Assembly (NCBI RefSeq): GCF_008369915.1
Contig: NZ_VSRN01000001.1
Span: forward strand, 1,364,001-1,428,000
Reading direction: 5' to 3'
Length of the DNA: 64,000 bases
Source of the DNA: Dyadobacter sp. UC 10
Lineage (GTDB): Bacteria > Bacteroidota > Bacteroidia > Cytophagales > Spirosomataceae
Shown here: piece by piece, positions 16,885 through 24,247 of the stretch
How the letters are laid out: each line of letters opens with the position of its first letter
Numbering within the stretch: position 1 is the stretch's first letter
The notes under the pieces: model-generated
What the model saw: the letters and a program-made list of their open reading frames with translations, nothing else
The model's database searches: none
Told to the model about the DNA's origin: nothing
Translations under genes and position numbers: made by a program

Positions 16885-17526
16885 ATGGTAAATCTTAAAA
16901 ACATTCTTGTTGGTTTTATAGTCAGTATGGTTGGCTCGCTGCCGCTCGGATATATCAATGTAATTGCGCTGAAAATATTTAGCACTCAGGGAATGAGCAG
17001 TTTGGTCATGTTCGTCGCGGGTGTCGTGGTCGTCGAGTTTTTGCTGATTTTATTAACACTGAAAGCCGCAAAGTGGCTTCACAGACACAAGCGTTTCACA
17101 AAAGCCACTGAAATCCTGTCCATTCTTTTTATGCTGCTGCTGGCAGCTTCTTTTTTCAATGCGCAGCAAACGGTGGGAAACGATGCGATACCGGACTATT
17201 TATCGGGTTACCCGCCCTTTCTGCTCGGTATCTTCCTCAATTGCATTAATCTCGTGCAAATACCCTTTTGGCTGGGCTGGAATCTGTATCTGGTGAATGC
17301 TGAGATGATCGCGGTAACGGGAAACGAGAAATATGCTTACGTTTCCGGCACCTCGGCGGGCACGTTTGCGGGTGTTTTTCTTTTTGTAATGATCTTTCAA
17401 AAAATCCTGGAAAAGACCTCAGCGCTCAGTCCCTGGATATCAACCCACATTTTTTCAATCATTTTCATCTCGCTCGCGGTCATGCAGGCCGTGAAATTTT
17501 ATAGAAAATACAGGGTTCAGGGATAG
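16885..17526 (+). CDS. LysE/RhtB-family exporter-like membrane protein
   Basis: 213-residue inner-membrane protein with about six hydrophobic helices. It opens with IVSMVGSLPLGYINVIALKIF, which corresponds to the conserved N-terminal G-x-x-P-G-P region of LysE-type exporters (here SLPLGYIN). It starts 3 bp after the ATP-grasp stop, so the two are surely co-transcribed. Export of the product made by the ATP-grasp enzyme is a reasonable guess. Its last 10 bp overlap the convergent muramidase gene. Confidence 0.8.
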   Translation: MVNLKNILVGFIVSMVGSLPLGYINVIALKIFSTQGMSSLVMFVAGVVVVEFLLILLTLKAAKWLHRHKRFTKATEILSILFMLLLAASFFNAQQTVGNDAIPDYLSGYPPFLLGIFLNCINLVQIPFWLGWNLYLVNAEMIAVTGNEKYAYVSGTSAGTFAGVFLFVMIFQKILEKTSALSPWISTHIFSIIFISLAVMQAVKFYRKYRVQG

Positions 17527-18782
17527 ATCAGGTATTTTTTTCTTGCCTCTTTGTATTGTGAAAGTCCCGGTTCCCAGCTTTTACGGATCTCTTCTTCGGA
17601 CGTCCCTGCGATGATCTGTTTTCTCAGATTTTCATTTCCGGACAAATAATCGAAATTACCCATTTGCTTGCTTTGCGACCTGTCAAAAAATCGCTCTTTA
17701 TCAGGATAGGCTTTGTACATGTCGATCAGCCAGCCCAGATGCAGCTTGCCCGACTTCCGGATATCCTTCATATCATATTCCCTCAGATCGAGCCCAAAAC
17801 ATTCTTTATCCTGGTGCAATGGCGTTTCACTCATTCCTTTTATGCTTTTTGGAGTAAATGAAAACTTGTATTTGTCTTTCAACAAAGGCGCTCCCAACAC
17901 TGTAAACGGCATATAAGTCCCACGCCCCTGGCTCACGATCGTGCCTTCGAACATGCAAATGTGCGGATAAAGCATAATGGATTGCTGCGTATTCAGATTT
18001 GGCGAAGGTAGTACGGGTAAAATATAGGGGGTATCATGCGTGTAATTCGCGATTTTGACAATCTTCAATTTACACTGCATTTTGTTGGGTAGCCAGCCTT
18101 CTCCGTTGATCATTTGTGCCAATTCAGCGATCGTCAATCCATGCGAGATCGGAATTTTATACATGCCGATACCCGAATGTAAGTGATCTTCCAATATCGG
18201 TCCGTCGACCAGGAATCCATTCGGATTAGGCCTGTCGAGAATGAGCATTTCCTTATTATTCTCGGCACAGGCTTCCATGACGTGCCCTAGTGTATTGATA
18301 TAGGTATAAAAACGAGCGCCTACATCCTGAATATCAAACAGCATAATATCCAGCTTGGCCATTTGTTCATTCGTAGGTCTTTTTAATTTCCCGTAAAGTG
18401 AAATCGCCGGAATACCCGTTTTCGGATCCACGCTGTCGCTAACTTTGTCTCCGTTACTGGCAGTCCCCCTGAAACCATGCTCCGGCCCGAAAATGGCTAC
18501 TACATTGATCCCCAATGCAACCAAACTGTCGACCATCGGTTTATTGCCGATGATAGAGGTTTGATTGATCACGATTCCTACCTTTTTTCCTTTCAGATAT
18601 GGAATGTATTCCGAGATCTGGTCTGCGCCGGTGATCGGCACATTTGCCACTGGATTGACGCCTGCGGTGCTGATCGAATCATTTCCCGTCAACACCGGAT
18701 TTTTGTTGGCAGAAGAATTGACGCAGTTATTGAACAGCAGAATGTTGGCGGCGAGGTAAAATGTGAACAGCACTGGTTTCAT
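17517..18782 (-). CDS. namZ: DUF1343 / NamZ-like exo-beta-N-acetylmuramidase lipoprotein
   Basis: 421-residue exported protein of the DUF1343 family, whose characterised member NamZ removes MurNAc from the non-reducing end of peptidoglycan fragments. The signal peptide leads to NNC, a plausible lipobox cysteine at about residue 20. Conserved blocks are GKKVGIVINQTSI, VAIFGPEHGFRG, ISLYGKLKRPT, MLFDIQDVGARFYTYINTL, LILDRPNPNG, and the C-terminal half with FEGTIVSQGRGTYMPF. Role: cell-wall fragment recycling. It is convergent with, and overlaps, the exporter gene. Confidence 0.88.
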   Translation of the reverse strand: MKPVLFTFYLAANILLFNNCVNSSANKNPVLTGNDSISTAGVNPVANVPITGADQISEYIPYLKGKKVGIVINQTSIIGNKPMVDSLVALGINVVAIFGPEHGFRGTASNGDKVSDSVDPKTGIPAISLYGKLKRPTNEQMAKLDIMLFDIQDVGARFYTYINTLGHVMEACAENNKEMLILDRPNPNGFLVDGPILEDHLHSGIGMYKIPISHGLTIAELAQMINGEGWLPNKMQCKLKIVKIANYTHDTPYILPVLPSPNLNTQQSIMLYPHICMFEGTIVSQGRGTYMPFTVLGAPLLKDKYKFSFTPKSIKGMSETPLHQDKECFGLDLREYDMKDIRKSGKLHLGWLIDMYKAYPDKERFFDRSQSKQMGNFDYLSGNENLRKQIIAGTSEEEIRKSWEPGLSQYKEARKKYLIYP

Positions 18783-18821
18783 CGGGATCAGGATTGAAGA
18801 TTTTTAAAACTAAGGTTTTTA

Positions 18822-18896
18822 TTGCCACGAATGCGCGAATAAGGCACTAATTATTCGTGCCATATTCGCGGCCGCCGCTGCGGTGCTTTCGTGGCA
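18822..18896. repeat. Nested palindromic intergenic element
   Basis: Outer arms TGCCACGAA (18823-18831) and TTCGTGGCA (18888-18896). Inner arms CGCGAAT (18834-18840) with ATTCGCG (18864-18870), and GGCAC (18843-18847) with GTGCC (18857-18861). A GC-rich insertion (gccgccgctgcgg) sits on one side. It lies between the muramidase gene start and the end of the radical SAM gene. It could end the minus-strand transcript entering from neither gene directly, so a mobile REP-like origin is also possible. Confidence 0.65.
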
Positions 18897-18902
18897 CAAA
18901 GA

Positions 18903-19955
18903 TCAGAATAAGCGCATCTGCCCTGCCCGCATAAATTGCGTGGCATCCAGCTCCGGTATTTCTGAACCCTTAAAAAATTTACGACACGCCAGGTGGTGCA
19001 GCTGCCTGATATGCTCCGCAAAATTTCCTTCGCCTACCATGCGGTATCCAGCCCGCGAGTCGTTGACCTTCCCGCCGTGACATTCCTTGATCTGGTTCAA
19101 AACCTTTGCCGCACGATCCGGAAAGTGGTGATGCACCCACTCGTCGAATATCGTCGCGATCGCACCGTTTAATCTTACCACCGTGTAATTCGCCCAAAGC
19201 GCTCCGTTTTCAGCAGCAGCTTCGATAATAGTTGGAATCTCATGATCATTCAATCCGGGGATAATCGGCGCGGTCATCACGCCCATTGGCACGCCGGCTT
19301 CGGTCAGTGTCTTCACAACCTGCAAACGCCTCTTGCCGGTTACCGTTCTCGGTTCCAGCTTGTGCCTGAGGTCCTCATTTAGTGATGTAATCGAAATAGC
19401 TCCGTGAACAAGGTTAAGCTTCGCCAATTTTTCAAAAATATCCACATCGCGGAGTATCAATGCATTTTTGGTGAGCACACTCACGGGATTGCGATAGCGC
19501 AGACAAATTTCAAGCAGCTGCCGCGTAATGCGGTATTTCTTTTCACCGGGCTGGTAACAGTCCGTATTCCCCGAAATATGAATGCTGGTCGGCTGCCATT
19601 TTTTAGAATTAAAGAGCTTTTCGAGAAGCTGCGGAGCATTCTTTTTGACTACGATTTTCGTTTCAAAATCAAGTCCTGCCGAAAAGCCCCAGTATTCGTG
19701 CGAATTACGCGCGTAACAGTATATACAACCATGCTCACAGCCCCGATAAGGGTTCACGGAATGGAAGTTCCCCAGATCGGGACTGTCGGAAACGCTTAGT
19801 AAAGTTTTGGATTCCTCCTCAATAAACTGTGTTTTGGGGTTTACCTCAGGGTCTTCCCATTGCTGCCAGTCTTCGGAAGTATACTCGGTGGATTGCTTGA
19901 AGAATTTGTTGTGGGGATTGATAGCGGCTCCCCTGCCCCGCGCCCGGTTGTCCAT
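18903..19955 (-). CDS. Radical SAM protein, PA0069/Rv2578c-like
   Basis: Radical SAM enzyme of 350 residues. The [4Fe-4S]-binding motif is in PYRGCEHGCIYCYARNS (CxxxCxxC). Other blocks are the N-terminal RGRGAAINPHNKF, SIHISGNTDCYQPGEKKYRITRQ, and PIIPGLNDHEIPTIIEAA. I use the ATG at 19955 (MDNRARGRGA); a TTG at 20009 is in frame but lies inside a perfect hairpin. This family resembles DNA repair photolyase-type annotations, but its substrate is unknown. Confidence 0.9.
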   Translation of the reverse strand: MDNRARGRGAAINPHNKFFKQSTEYTSEDWQQWEDPEVNPKTQFIEEESKTLLSVSDSPDLGNFHSVNPYRGCEHGCIYCYARNSHEYWGFSAGLDFETKIVVKKNAPQLLEKLFNSKKWQPTSIHISGNTDCYQPGEKKYRITRQLLEICLRYRNPVSVLTKNALILRDVDIFEKLAKLNLVHGAISITSLNEDLRHKLEPRTVTGKRRLQVVKTLTEAGVPMGVMTAPIIPGLNDHEIPTIIEAAAENGALWANYTVVRLNGAIATIFDEWVHHHFPDRAAKVLNQIKECHGGKVNDSRAGYRMVGEGNFAEHIRQLHHLACRKFFKGSEIPELDATQFMRAGQMRLF

Positions 19956-20008
19956 TTTGTAGTGATGATTTTCATGTTTGTTGATGTTAAAATGGGTTGT
20001 ATGGGTCA

Positions 20009-20040
20009 AGACTTTCCAGGTTATGGAGCCTGGAAAGTCT
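20009..20040. terminator. Perfect 12-bp hairpin after the M42 peptidase gene
   Basis: AGACTTTCCAGG (20009-20020) and CCTGGAAAGTCT (20029-20040) with an 8-nt loop. It sits 14 bp past the peptidase stop in the sense of transcription. No clear T run follows, so it may act as an attenuating or stabilising hairpin and not as a classical terminator. Confidence 0.55.
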
Positions 20041-20053
20041 GCGTATGCTAAAT

Positions 20054-21124
20054 TTACTTAATATATCTGAAATCCTCGTCGCCTTTGAGCGACAAAAGCA
20101 CGTCGTACATCAACTGGATCACGTTTTGAACGTCTTCCTTATGTACCATTTCCACGGTTGTATGCATGTATTTCAGTGGAAGAGAGATCAATGCCGAAGC
20201 AATTCCTTCTGTCGAGTAAGCAAACGAATCAGTATCAGTTCCTGTCGACCGGCTTACTGCCTGGCGCTGGAAAGGGATTTTCTTTTCGTCGGCCACGTGG
20301 ATCAGGAGATCACGTACATTGTTCTGCACGGCCGGACCGTAACAAATCACCGGACCATTACCTGCTTTCAAATCGCCCTGCTCCTTTTTATTGTACATCG
20401 GAGATTGTGTATCGTGGGTAACATCGGTACAGATCGCCAGATCGGGTCTCAGCCGTCTCGCTATCATTTCCGCCCCCCGCAGCCCAATTTCCTCCTGAAC
20501 CGCATTGACTACGTATAATGTAAACGGCAAACGCACATTGTTTTCATGCAGCATGCGGGCAACCTCAGCAATCATATAACCGCCCATCCTGTTGTCCAGC
20601 GCGCGACCGATGTAGTATTTTTCATTCAGTTCATCCAGGCCGTCTGCGAAAGTAACCACCGTTCCGACGTGGATACCCATTTCGAAAACTTCATCTTTTT
20701 TGGCCGCTCCTACATCTATAAATAGCTCGTGCACTTTGGGCACCTGATCTTTTGCCACCTCACGAACGTGGATCGCGGGCCAGCCGAATACCCCTTTTAC
20801 AACACCTTTCGCTGTGTGCAGGTTAACCCGCATGGAAGGTGCAATTGCCGCATCGGAACCACCATTACGGCGGACGTGAATGTAACCATCGTCAGAAATG
20901 TAATTGACAAACCATGAAATTTCGTCGGAATGTGCTTCGATCACCACTTTGTAATCCTGTCCCGGGCCTATTACCCCGACGGCCGTACCATAAGTGTCGA
21001 TAATTTCCTCTTCGATATAAGGCCTGATGTAGTCCAGCCAGATCTGCTGGCCAGTGGATTCGAAGCCGGTAGGCGATGCATTATTTAAATACTTATAAAG
21101 AAATTCTGTGTTCTTGTCTGCCAT
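20054..21124 (-). CDS. M42-family metallo-aminopeptidase
   Basis: Cytosolic zinc aminopeptidase of the M42 (glutamyl/TET-type) family, 356 residues. Metal and catalytic sites are visible: VVIEAHSDEISWFV (metal histidine and general acid region), YIGRALDNRMGGYM (bridging Asp), VNAVQEEIGLRGAEM (catalytic Glu pair), AICTDVTHD, and the C-terminal metal histidine in PLKYMHTTVEMVHKEDV. Acts on peptides released by proteases, probably as a large oligomer. Monocistronic by appearance. Confidence 0.93.
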   Translation of the reverse strand: MADKNTEFLYKYLNNASPTGFESTGQQIWLDYIRPYIEEEIIDTYGTAVGVIGPGQDYKVVIEAHSDEISWFVNYISDDGYIHVRRNGGSDAAIAPSMRVNLHTAKGVVKGVFGWPAIHVREVAKDQVPKVHELFIDVGAAKKDEVFEMGIHVGTVVTFADGLDELNEKYYIGRALDNRMGGYMIAEVARMLHENNVRLPFTLYVVNAVQEEIGLRGAEMIARRLRPDLAICTDVTHDTQSPMYNKKEQGDLKAGNGPVICYGPAVQNNVRDLLIHVADEKKIPFQRQAVSRSTGTDTDSFAYSTEGIASALISLPLKYMHTTVEMVHKEDVQNVIQLMYDVLLSLKGDEDFRYIK

Positions 21125-21181
21125 AAACCAATTTAAAAAGTACTGAAAATGATATGGATAAAACTTTCCTATTCAGCTTAA

Positions 21182-21511
21182 CTACCTTTTCAAATATCTC
21201 AAAAAAGCCCAGAATGGACGTTTCTTAAGGTATTCCAGATCCGCCTGATTTTGGAAAGCTTCGCGTTCAAACGAAATATGAAGATAGGCTAAATAATGTT
21301 TTCTGTATTGAACGAGCCGGATTATATATTCGATAAAATACCATGCGTAGAAAACAATCAACCCGAGTTCAAGCTGTTGTTTTAAATGGATCCTTTCATG
21401 ATTGATCAGGAAGCGGCTGGGTTTTTTTGATTTCAGGAAAATAAAAGGAAAAACGGCCATACCTTCCACCCAGAGGAATGAAGTGCTAAGTATGAAGCCT
21501 TTGATTTTCAT
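21182..21511 (-). CDS. Small membrane protein with an HExxH-like motif
   Basis: 109-residue protein not recognised as a characterised family. A hydrophobic N-terminal stretch (WVEGMAVFPFIFLK) is followed by SRFLINHERIHLKQQLELG, where HERIH fits the HExxH zinc-protease pattern. A hydrophobic helix (LIVFYAWYFIEYIIRLV) and a basic tail follow. In M48- and M56-type proteases HExxH also sits next to a membrane helix, but this protein is far shorter. Possible minimal membrane metalloprotease or a scaffold remnant. The start at 21511 gives MKIKGFIL. Confidence 0.7.
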   Translation of the reverse strand: MKIKGFILSTSFLWVEGMAVFPFIFLKSKKPSRFLINHERIHLKQQLELGLIVFYAWYFIEYIIRLVQYRKHYLAYLHISFEREAFQNQADLEYLKKRPFWAFLRYLKR

Positions 21512-21584
21512 TTTGCAGGAAGCTTTGTTTATGTGCCTTTGGGCTTTAAGCAGTATGCATTAGGCCCTAAGCATTATTGCCTTT

Positions 21585-21771
21585 GCTGGTGACAACACCA
21601 GCATTTCTTGATCGCCTTTGCTGGTGTTGTCACCAGCATTTTGCCGCACAGCGCAATTACTCTCAATTCTCACATAGATGTATTGCATACAGAATACAGC
21701 CTATTTCAATTGCATAGTGCCATGTTGTTGGTGACAACACCAACAATGGCATGGTCGGGGACAACATCGAC
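21585..21771. repeat. Four ACAA/TTGT-looped palindromes
   Basis: Units: GCTGGTGACAACACCAGC (21585-21602), GCTGGTGTTGTCACCAGC (21620-21637, the reverse complement of the first), GTTGGTGACAACACCAAC (21727-21744) and GTCGGGGACAACATCGAC (21754-21771, imperfect). Each has 7-nt arms around a 4-nt centre. Flanks are shared too: CTTT before and ATTT after the first two, AATGGC after the last two. The 367-bp gap between the small HExxH gene and greA otherwise holds no credible gene. Confidence 0.75.
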
Positions 21772-21820
21772 AATGGCGACCAACGGCGGGCTGACACCAA
21801 CATTGTCGGTAATTAAGCAA

Positions 21821-21866
21821 AAAAATTGGATCGTAACTGCCATTCCGGCCGCACGATCCAATTTTT
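21821..21866 (-). terminator. Terminator of greA
   Basis: AAAAATTGGATCGT (21821-21834) and ACGATCCAATTTTT (21853-21866) form a 14-bp perfect stem with an 18-nt loop. It sits 13 bp past the greA stop. Both strands carry A/T tails, so it could work in both directions. Confidence 0.85.
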
Positions 21867-21878
21867 AATAAATAATAT

Positions 21879-22361
21879 CTATTCGCTGAAACGGCTGATA
21901 TCCAGTACTTCGAACTCCATCACCCCGGCAGGCACTTTAATCTCGGTTGTATCACCTATTTTCTTACCCAACAAACCTTTTCCAATCGGGGAACCCACTG
22001 ATATTTTACCGGTTTTCAGGTCAGCCTCCTCTTCGGAAACCAGTGTATATGTTACTTCCATTCCATTTTTGCGGTTTTTGATCTTCACTTTTGAAAGAAC
22101 AGAAACCTGGGAATTATCAATAGACGACTCGTCGATCACACGGGCAGTGGAAAGAATTTCTTCCAGCTTTGCGATTTTCATTTCATGCATCCCCTGTGCA
22201 TCTTTAGCCGCGTCATATTCTGCGTTTTCGCTCAAATCCCCTTTGTCCCGCGCTTCTGCAATCTGTCGTGCAATCTCCGTGCGGCCTTTGGTTTTCATAT
22301 CATTCAGCTCATTTCTCAGCTTTGTTAATCCTTCCTCCGTATAGTATGAAATTTTAGCCAT
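21879..22361 (-). CDS. greA: Transcription elongation factor GreA
   Basis: Binds the RNA polymerase secondary channel and stimulates cleavage of backtracked transcripts. 160 residues, the usual size. The N-terminal coiled coil (about 1-75) carries the acidic tip DLSENAEYDAAKDAQ with the catalytic DxxE-type acids. The C-terminal FKBP-like domain holds KISVGSPIGKGLLGKKIGD. The start MAKISYYTEEGL is typical of the family. The leader upstream holds a terminator-like hairpin, so expression may be attenuated. Confidence 0.97.
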   Translation of the reverse strand: MAKISYYTEEGLTKLRNELNDMKTKGRTEIARQIAEARDKGDLSENAEYDAAKDAQGMHEMKIAKLEEILSTARVIDESSIDNSQVSVLSKVKIKNRKNGMEVTYTLVSEEEADLKTGKISVGSPIGKGLLGKKIGDTTEIKVPAGVMEFEVLDISRFSE

Positions 22362-22409
22362 GACCTTAATTGTTGGTTTTAAGTCTTATAAATTTTTTGA
22401 TTTCCAGAT

Positions 22410-22438
22410 AAAAAAAAAGAACGGCTCTAAGACCGCTC
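22410..22438 (-). terminator. Terminator-like hairpin in the greA leader
   Basis: On the minus strand GAGCGGU (22438-22432) pairs with GCCGUUC (22425-22419), a 7-bp stem with two G-U pairs around loop CUUAGA, followed by nine U (22418-22410). It ends about 49 nt before the greA ATG. No gene lies upstream on this strand, so the signal belongs to the greA leader itself, acting as an attenuator or the end of a short leader RNA. Confidence 0.65.
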
Positions 22439-22518
22439 TACAAGAGTAACTACACTCGTAGAAAAAGGTTAGAAGACCTCGTCTTTTCGGTTGCTGTGTA
22501 ACTTAGAGTTCAACATAA

Positions 22519-22553
22519 TTTGCGTTTAAGAACGACAAAAATAATAATATTTG
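22519..22553 (+). promoter_or_regulatory. Candidate promoter for fmt
   Basis: TTTG (22519-22522) and AATATTTG (22546-22553, seven of eight positions of TAnnTTTG), 23 bp apart. Transcription would start near 22560, downstream of the early in-frame starts TTG 22551 and ATG 22557. This supports the fmt start at 22596. Confidence 0.4.
22536..22543 (-). promoter_or_regulatory. Candidate -7 element for the greA leader
   Basis: On the minus strand the sequence is TATTTTTG, a full match to the Bacteroidota -7 consensus TAnnTTTG. No TTTG was found at the proper -33 distance. If used, the transcript would begin near 22530 and reach the leader hairpin after about 120 nt. Confidence 0.4.
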
Positions 22554-22595
22554 CGAATGGTAACACCATATTTGTGGAAAAGCCGTCAAGTGCCT

Positions 22596-23516
22596 ATGTC
22601 AAATACATTCAGGATAATCTTCATGGGAACCCCCGAGTTTGCGGTCCCAAGTTTACAAAGTCTGGTCGAAAGCAATTCTAATGTTGTGGCCGTTGTAACC
22701 GTGCCTGACAAGCCCTCGGGAAGGGGGCAGAAGCAGACTGCTTCGCAGGTGAAAATCTATGCTGAATCACAGGGAATACCTGTCTTACAACCTGAAAAAT
22801 TACGGGATCCTGCGTTTCTGGAACAACTCAAATCGTTCCAGGCAGATTTGCAGGTAGTAGTGGCGTTCCGCATGTTGCCGGAGGTGGTCTGGAATATGCC
22901 TCCGAAAGGTACATTCAATTTGCATAGCTCCCTTTTGCCACAATATCGGGGCGCGGCTCCAATCAACTGGGCGGTTATCAATGGAGAAACAGAAACGGGC
23001 GTCACCACTTTTTTCATAGAAAAGGAAATTGACACGGGTAAGATTATTTTTCAAGACAAAGAACCAATTTCGTGGGAAGATGATGCAGGTACCTTGCACG
23101 ACAGGCTGATGGAAAGAGGCGCCAGACTCGTAGTTAAAACGGTTCAGGCAATCGAAGCGGACGAATATCCCCAGGAAGCGCAGGACGAATCGAAGGAGAT
23201 TAAATTGGCCCCCAAGATTTTCCGGGAAACCTGCGAAATTGATTGGACACGTCCCTCGATTGAAATACATAATTTTGTAAGAGGCCTATCCCCTTATCCC
23301 GCAGCCTGGACAACGCTGAACGGATTTTCATGTAAAATCTTTAAGACTCGGCCCCTCGATTTGAGCGAGAAAGGTTCGCCGGGAGAATTTAATACTGACC
23401 AAAAATCGTTTCTTCACTTTAAGACCGGTGACGGCTGGGTTGCGGTAGAAGTTTTGCAAATGGAAGGAAAGAAGAGGATGACAGTCGGAGATTTCCTGCG
23501 GGGATACAGACTCTGA
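22596..23516 (+). CDS. fmt: Methionyl-tRNA formyltransferase
   Basis: Formylates initiator Met-tRNA using 10-formyl-tetrahydrofolate. 306 residues from the ATG at 22596 (MSNTFRIIFMGTPEFAVPSL). Further motifs are VVTVPDKPSGRGQKQ, the catalytic region TFNLHSSLLPQYRGAAPINWAVING, and TGVTTFFIEKEIDTGKI. The C-terminal OB-like tRNA-binding domain follows. Longer in-frame starts at 22551 and 22557 overlap the likely promoter. Upstream and divergent is greA; downstream is the RAYT transposase. Confidence 0.96.
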   Translation: MSNTFRIIFMGTPEFAVPSLQSLVESNSNVVAVVTVPDKPSGRGQKQTASQVKIYAESQGIPVLQPEKLRDPAFLEQLKSFQADLQVVVAFRMLPEVVWNMPPKGTFNLHSSLLPQYRGAAPINWAVINGETETGVTTFFIEKEIDTGKIIFQDKEPISWEDDAGTLHDRLMERGARLVVKTVQAIEADEYPQEAQDESKEIKLAPKIFRETCEIDWTRPSIEIHNFVRGLSPYPAAWTTLNGFSCKIFKTRPLDLSEKGSPGEFNTDQKSFLHFKTGDGWVAVEVLQMEGKKRMTVGDFLRGYRL

Positions 23517-23552
23517 GTCAACTCAAATTTTACACACTATACGATCGAAAAT

Positions 23553-24014
23553 ATGGCTAACACATATTCGCAAGTCCACCTGCAATTTGTTTTTACCCCA
23601 AAATATCGCGCTGCGCTCATCGATCCGGCCTGGGAAGTTGATTTATACAAGTATATCACAGGCATAGTGCAGAAGAACAAACACAAAATGCTGGCGATTA
23701 ACGGTACAGCTGACCACGTTCATATGTTAATCGGATTTCAGACGACACAGAGTATTGCAAGTTTGATGCAGGATGTGAAAGCCGATTCATTGCAGTGGAT
23801 CAACAGTCGCGGATATTGTGATTCGAGATTTGAATGGCAGGCCGGCTACGGTGTATTCTCATATAGTAAGTCGGCCGTAAATAACGTGATCCGCTATATT
23901 TTAAATCAAAAAGAGCACCACAGGAAAGTCGAATTTTTAGACGAATACGTGACAATCCTAAAAGAATTCGCAATTGATTACAACGAAGCATACATTTTTG
24001 AAAAGCCGAAATAA
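23553..24014 (+). CDS. IS200/IS605-like Y1 transposase, probable REP-associated tyrosine transposase
   Basis: Single-domain HUH nuclease, 153 residues. The HUH motif appears as DHVHMLIGF, and the catalytic tyrosine lies in the helix region FSYSKSAVNNVIRYILNQKEHH. It lacks a tnpB partner. Three identical palindromic units lie within 150 bp downstream, so it fits a RAYT, a domesticated relative that works on REP elements, better than a plain IS200. It sits between fmt and folA. The reading frame is intact. Confidence 0.9.
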   Translation: MANTYSQVHLQFVFTPKYRAALIDPAWEVDLYKYITGIVQKNKHKMLAINGTADHVHMLIGFQTTQSIASLMQDVKADSLQWINSRGYCDSRFEWQAGYGVFSYSKSAVNNVIRYILNQKEHHRKVEFLDEYVTILKEFAIDYNEAYIFEKPK

Positions 24015-24047
24015 GATTGCGAACACTGTGGCACCTGCGCACCCAGG

Positions 24048-24163
24048 TTACATCGCTACGCGATTTAGAGACGTCAGAGCAGACGTGTTACCGAGATTAC
24101 ATCGCTACGCGATTTTTGTTTAGTTCAGTTTGCGCTTACCATTGTTACATCGCTACGCGATTT
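24048..24163. repeat. Three REP-like units downstream of the RAYT gene
   Basis: TTACATCGCTACGCGATTT occurs exactly three times: 24048-24066, 24097-24115 and 24145-24163. Each contains the hairpin ATCGC-TAC-GCGAT. The 29-30 nt between copies are unrelated to each other. The motif and position match REP units served by a neighbouring Y1 transposase. Confidence 0.85.
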
Positions 24164-24247
24164 TTTAACTAGAATCCAGAAACGCATCGCAGTCCCAAAC
24201 CATTCACAAAAAATAAATCCCAGAGGGATGAAAAATATGTAGCATAT

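Noticed and set aside
20009..20040. Start of the radical SAM gene at TTG 20009
   Set aside because: The codon lies in the arm of a perfect hairpin and the added 18 residues are unlike the family; the ATG at 19955 fits.
21608..21868. 86-residue plus-strand ORF in the palindrome cluster
   Set aside because: It consists of translated repeats and ends in the greA terminator; low-complexity Thr-rich product without family likeness.
24048..24163. CRISPR-like array (three identical 19-mers with 29-30 nt between)
   Set aside because: Only three copies, the repeat is a short perfect hairpin, and it lies beside a Y1 transposase with no cas genes. REP units explain it better.
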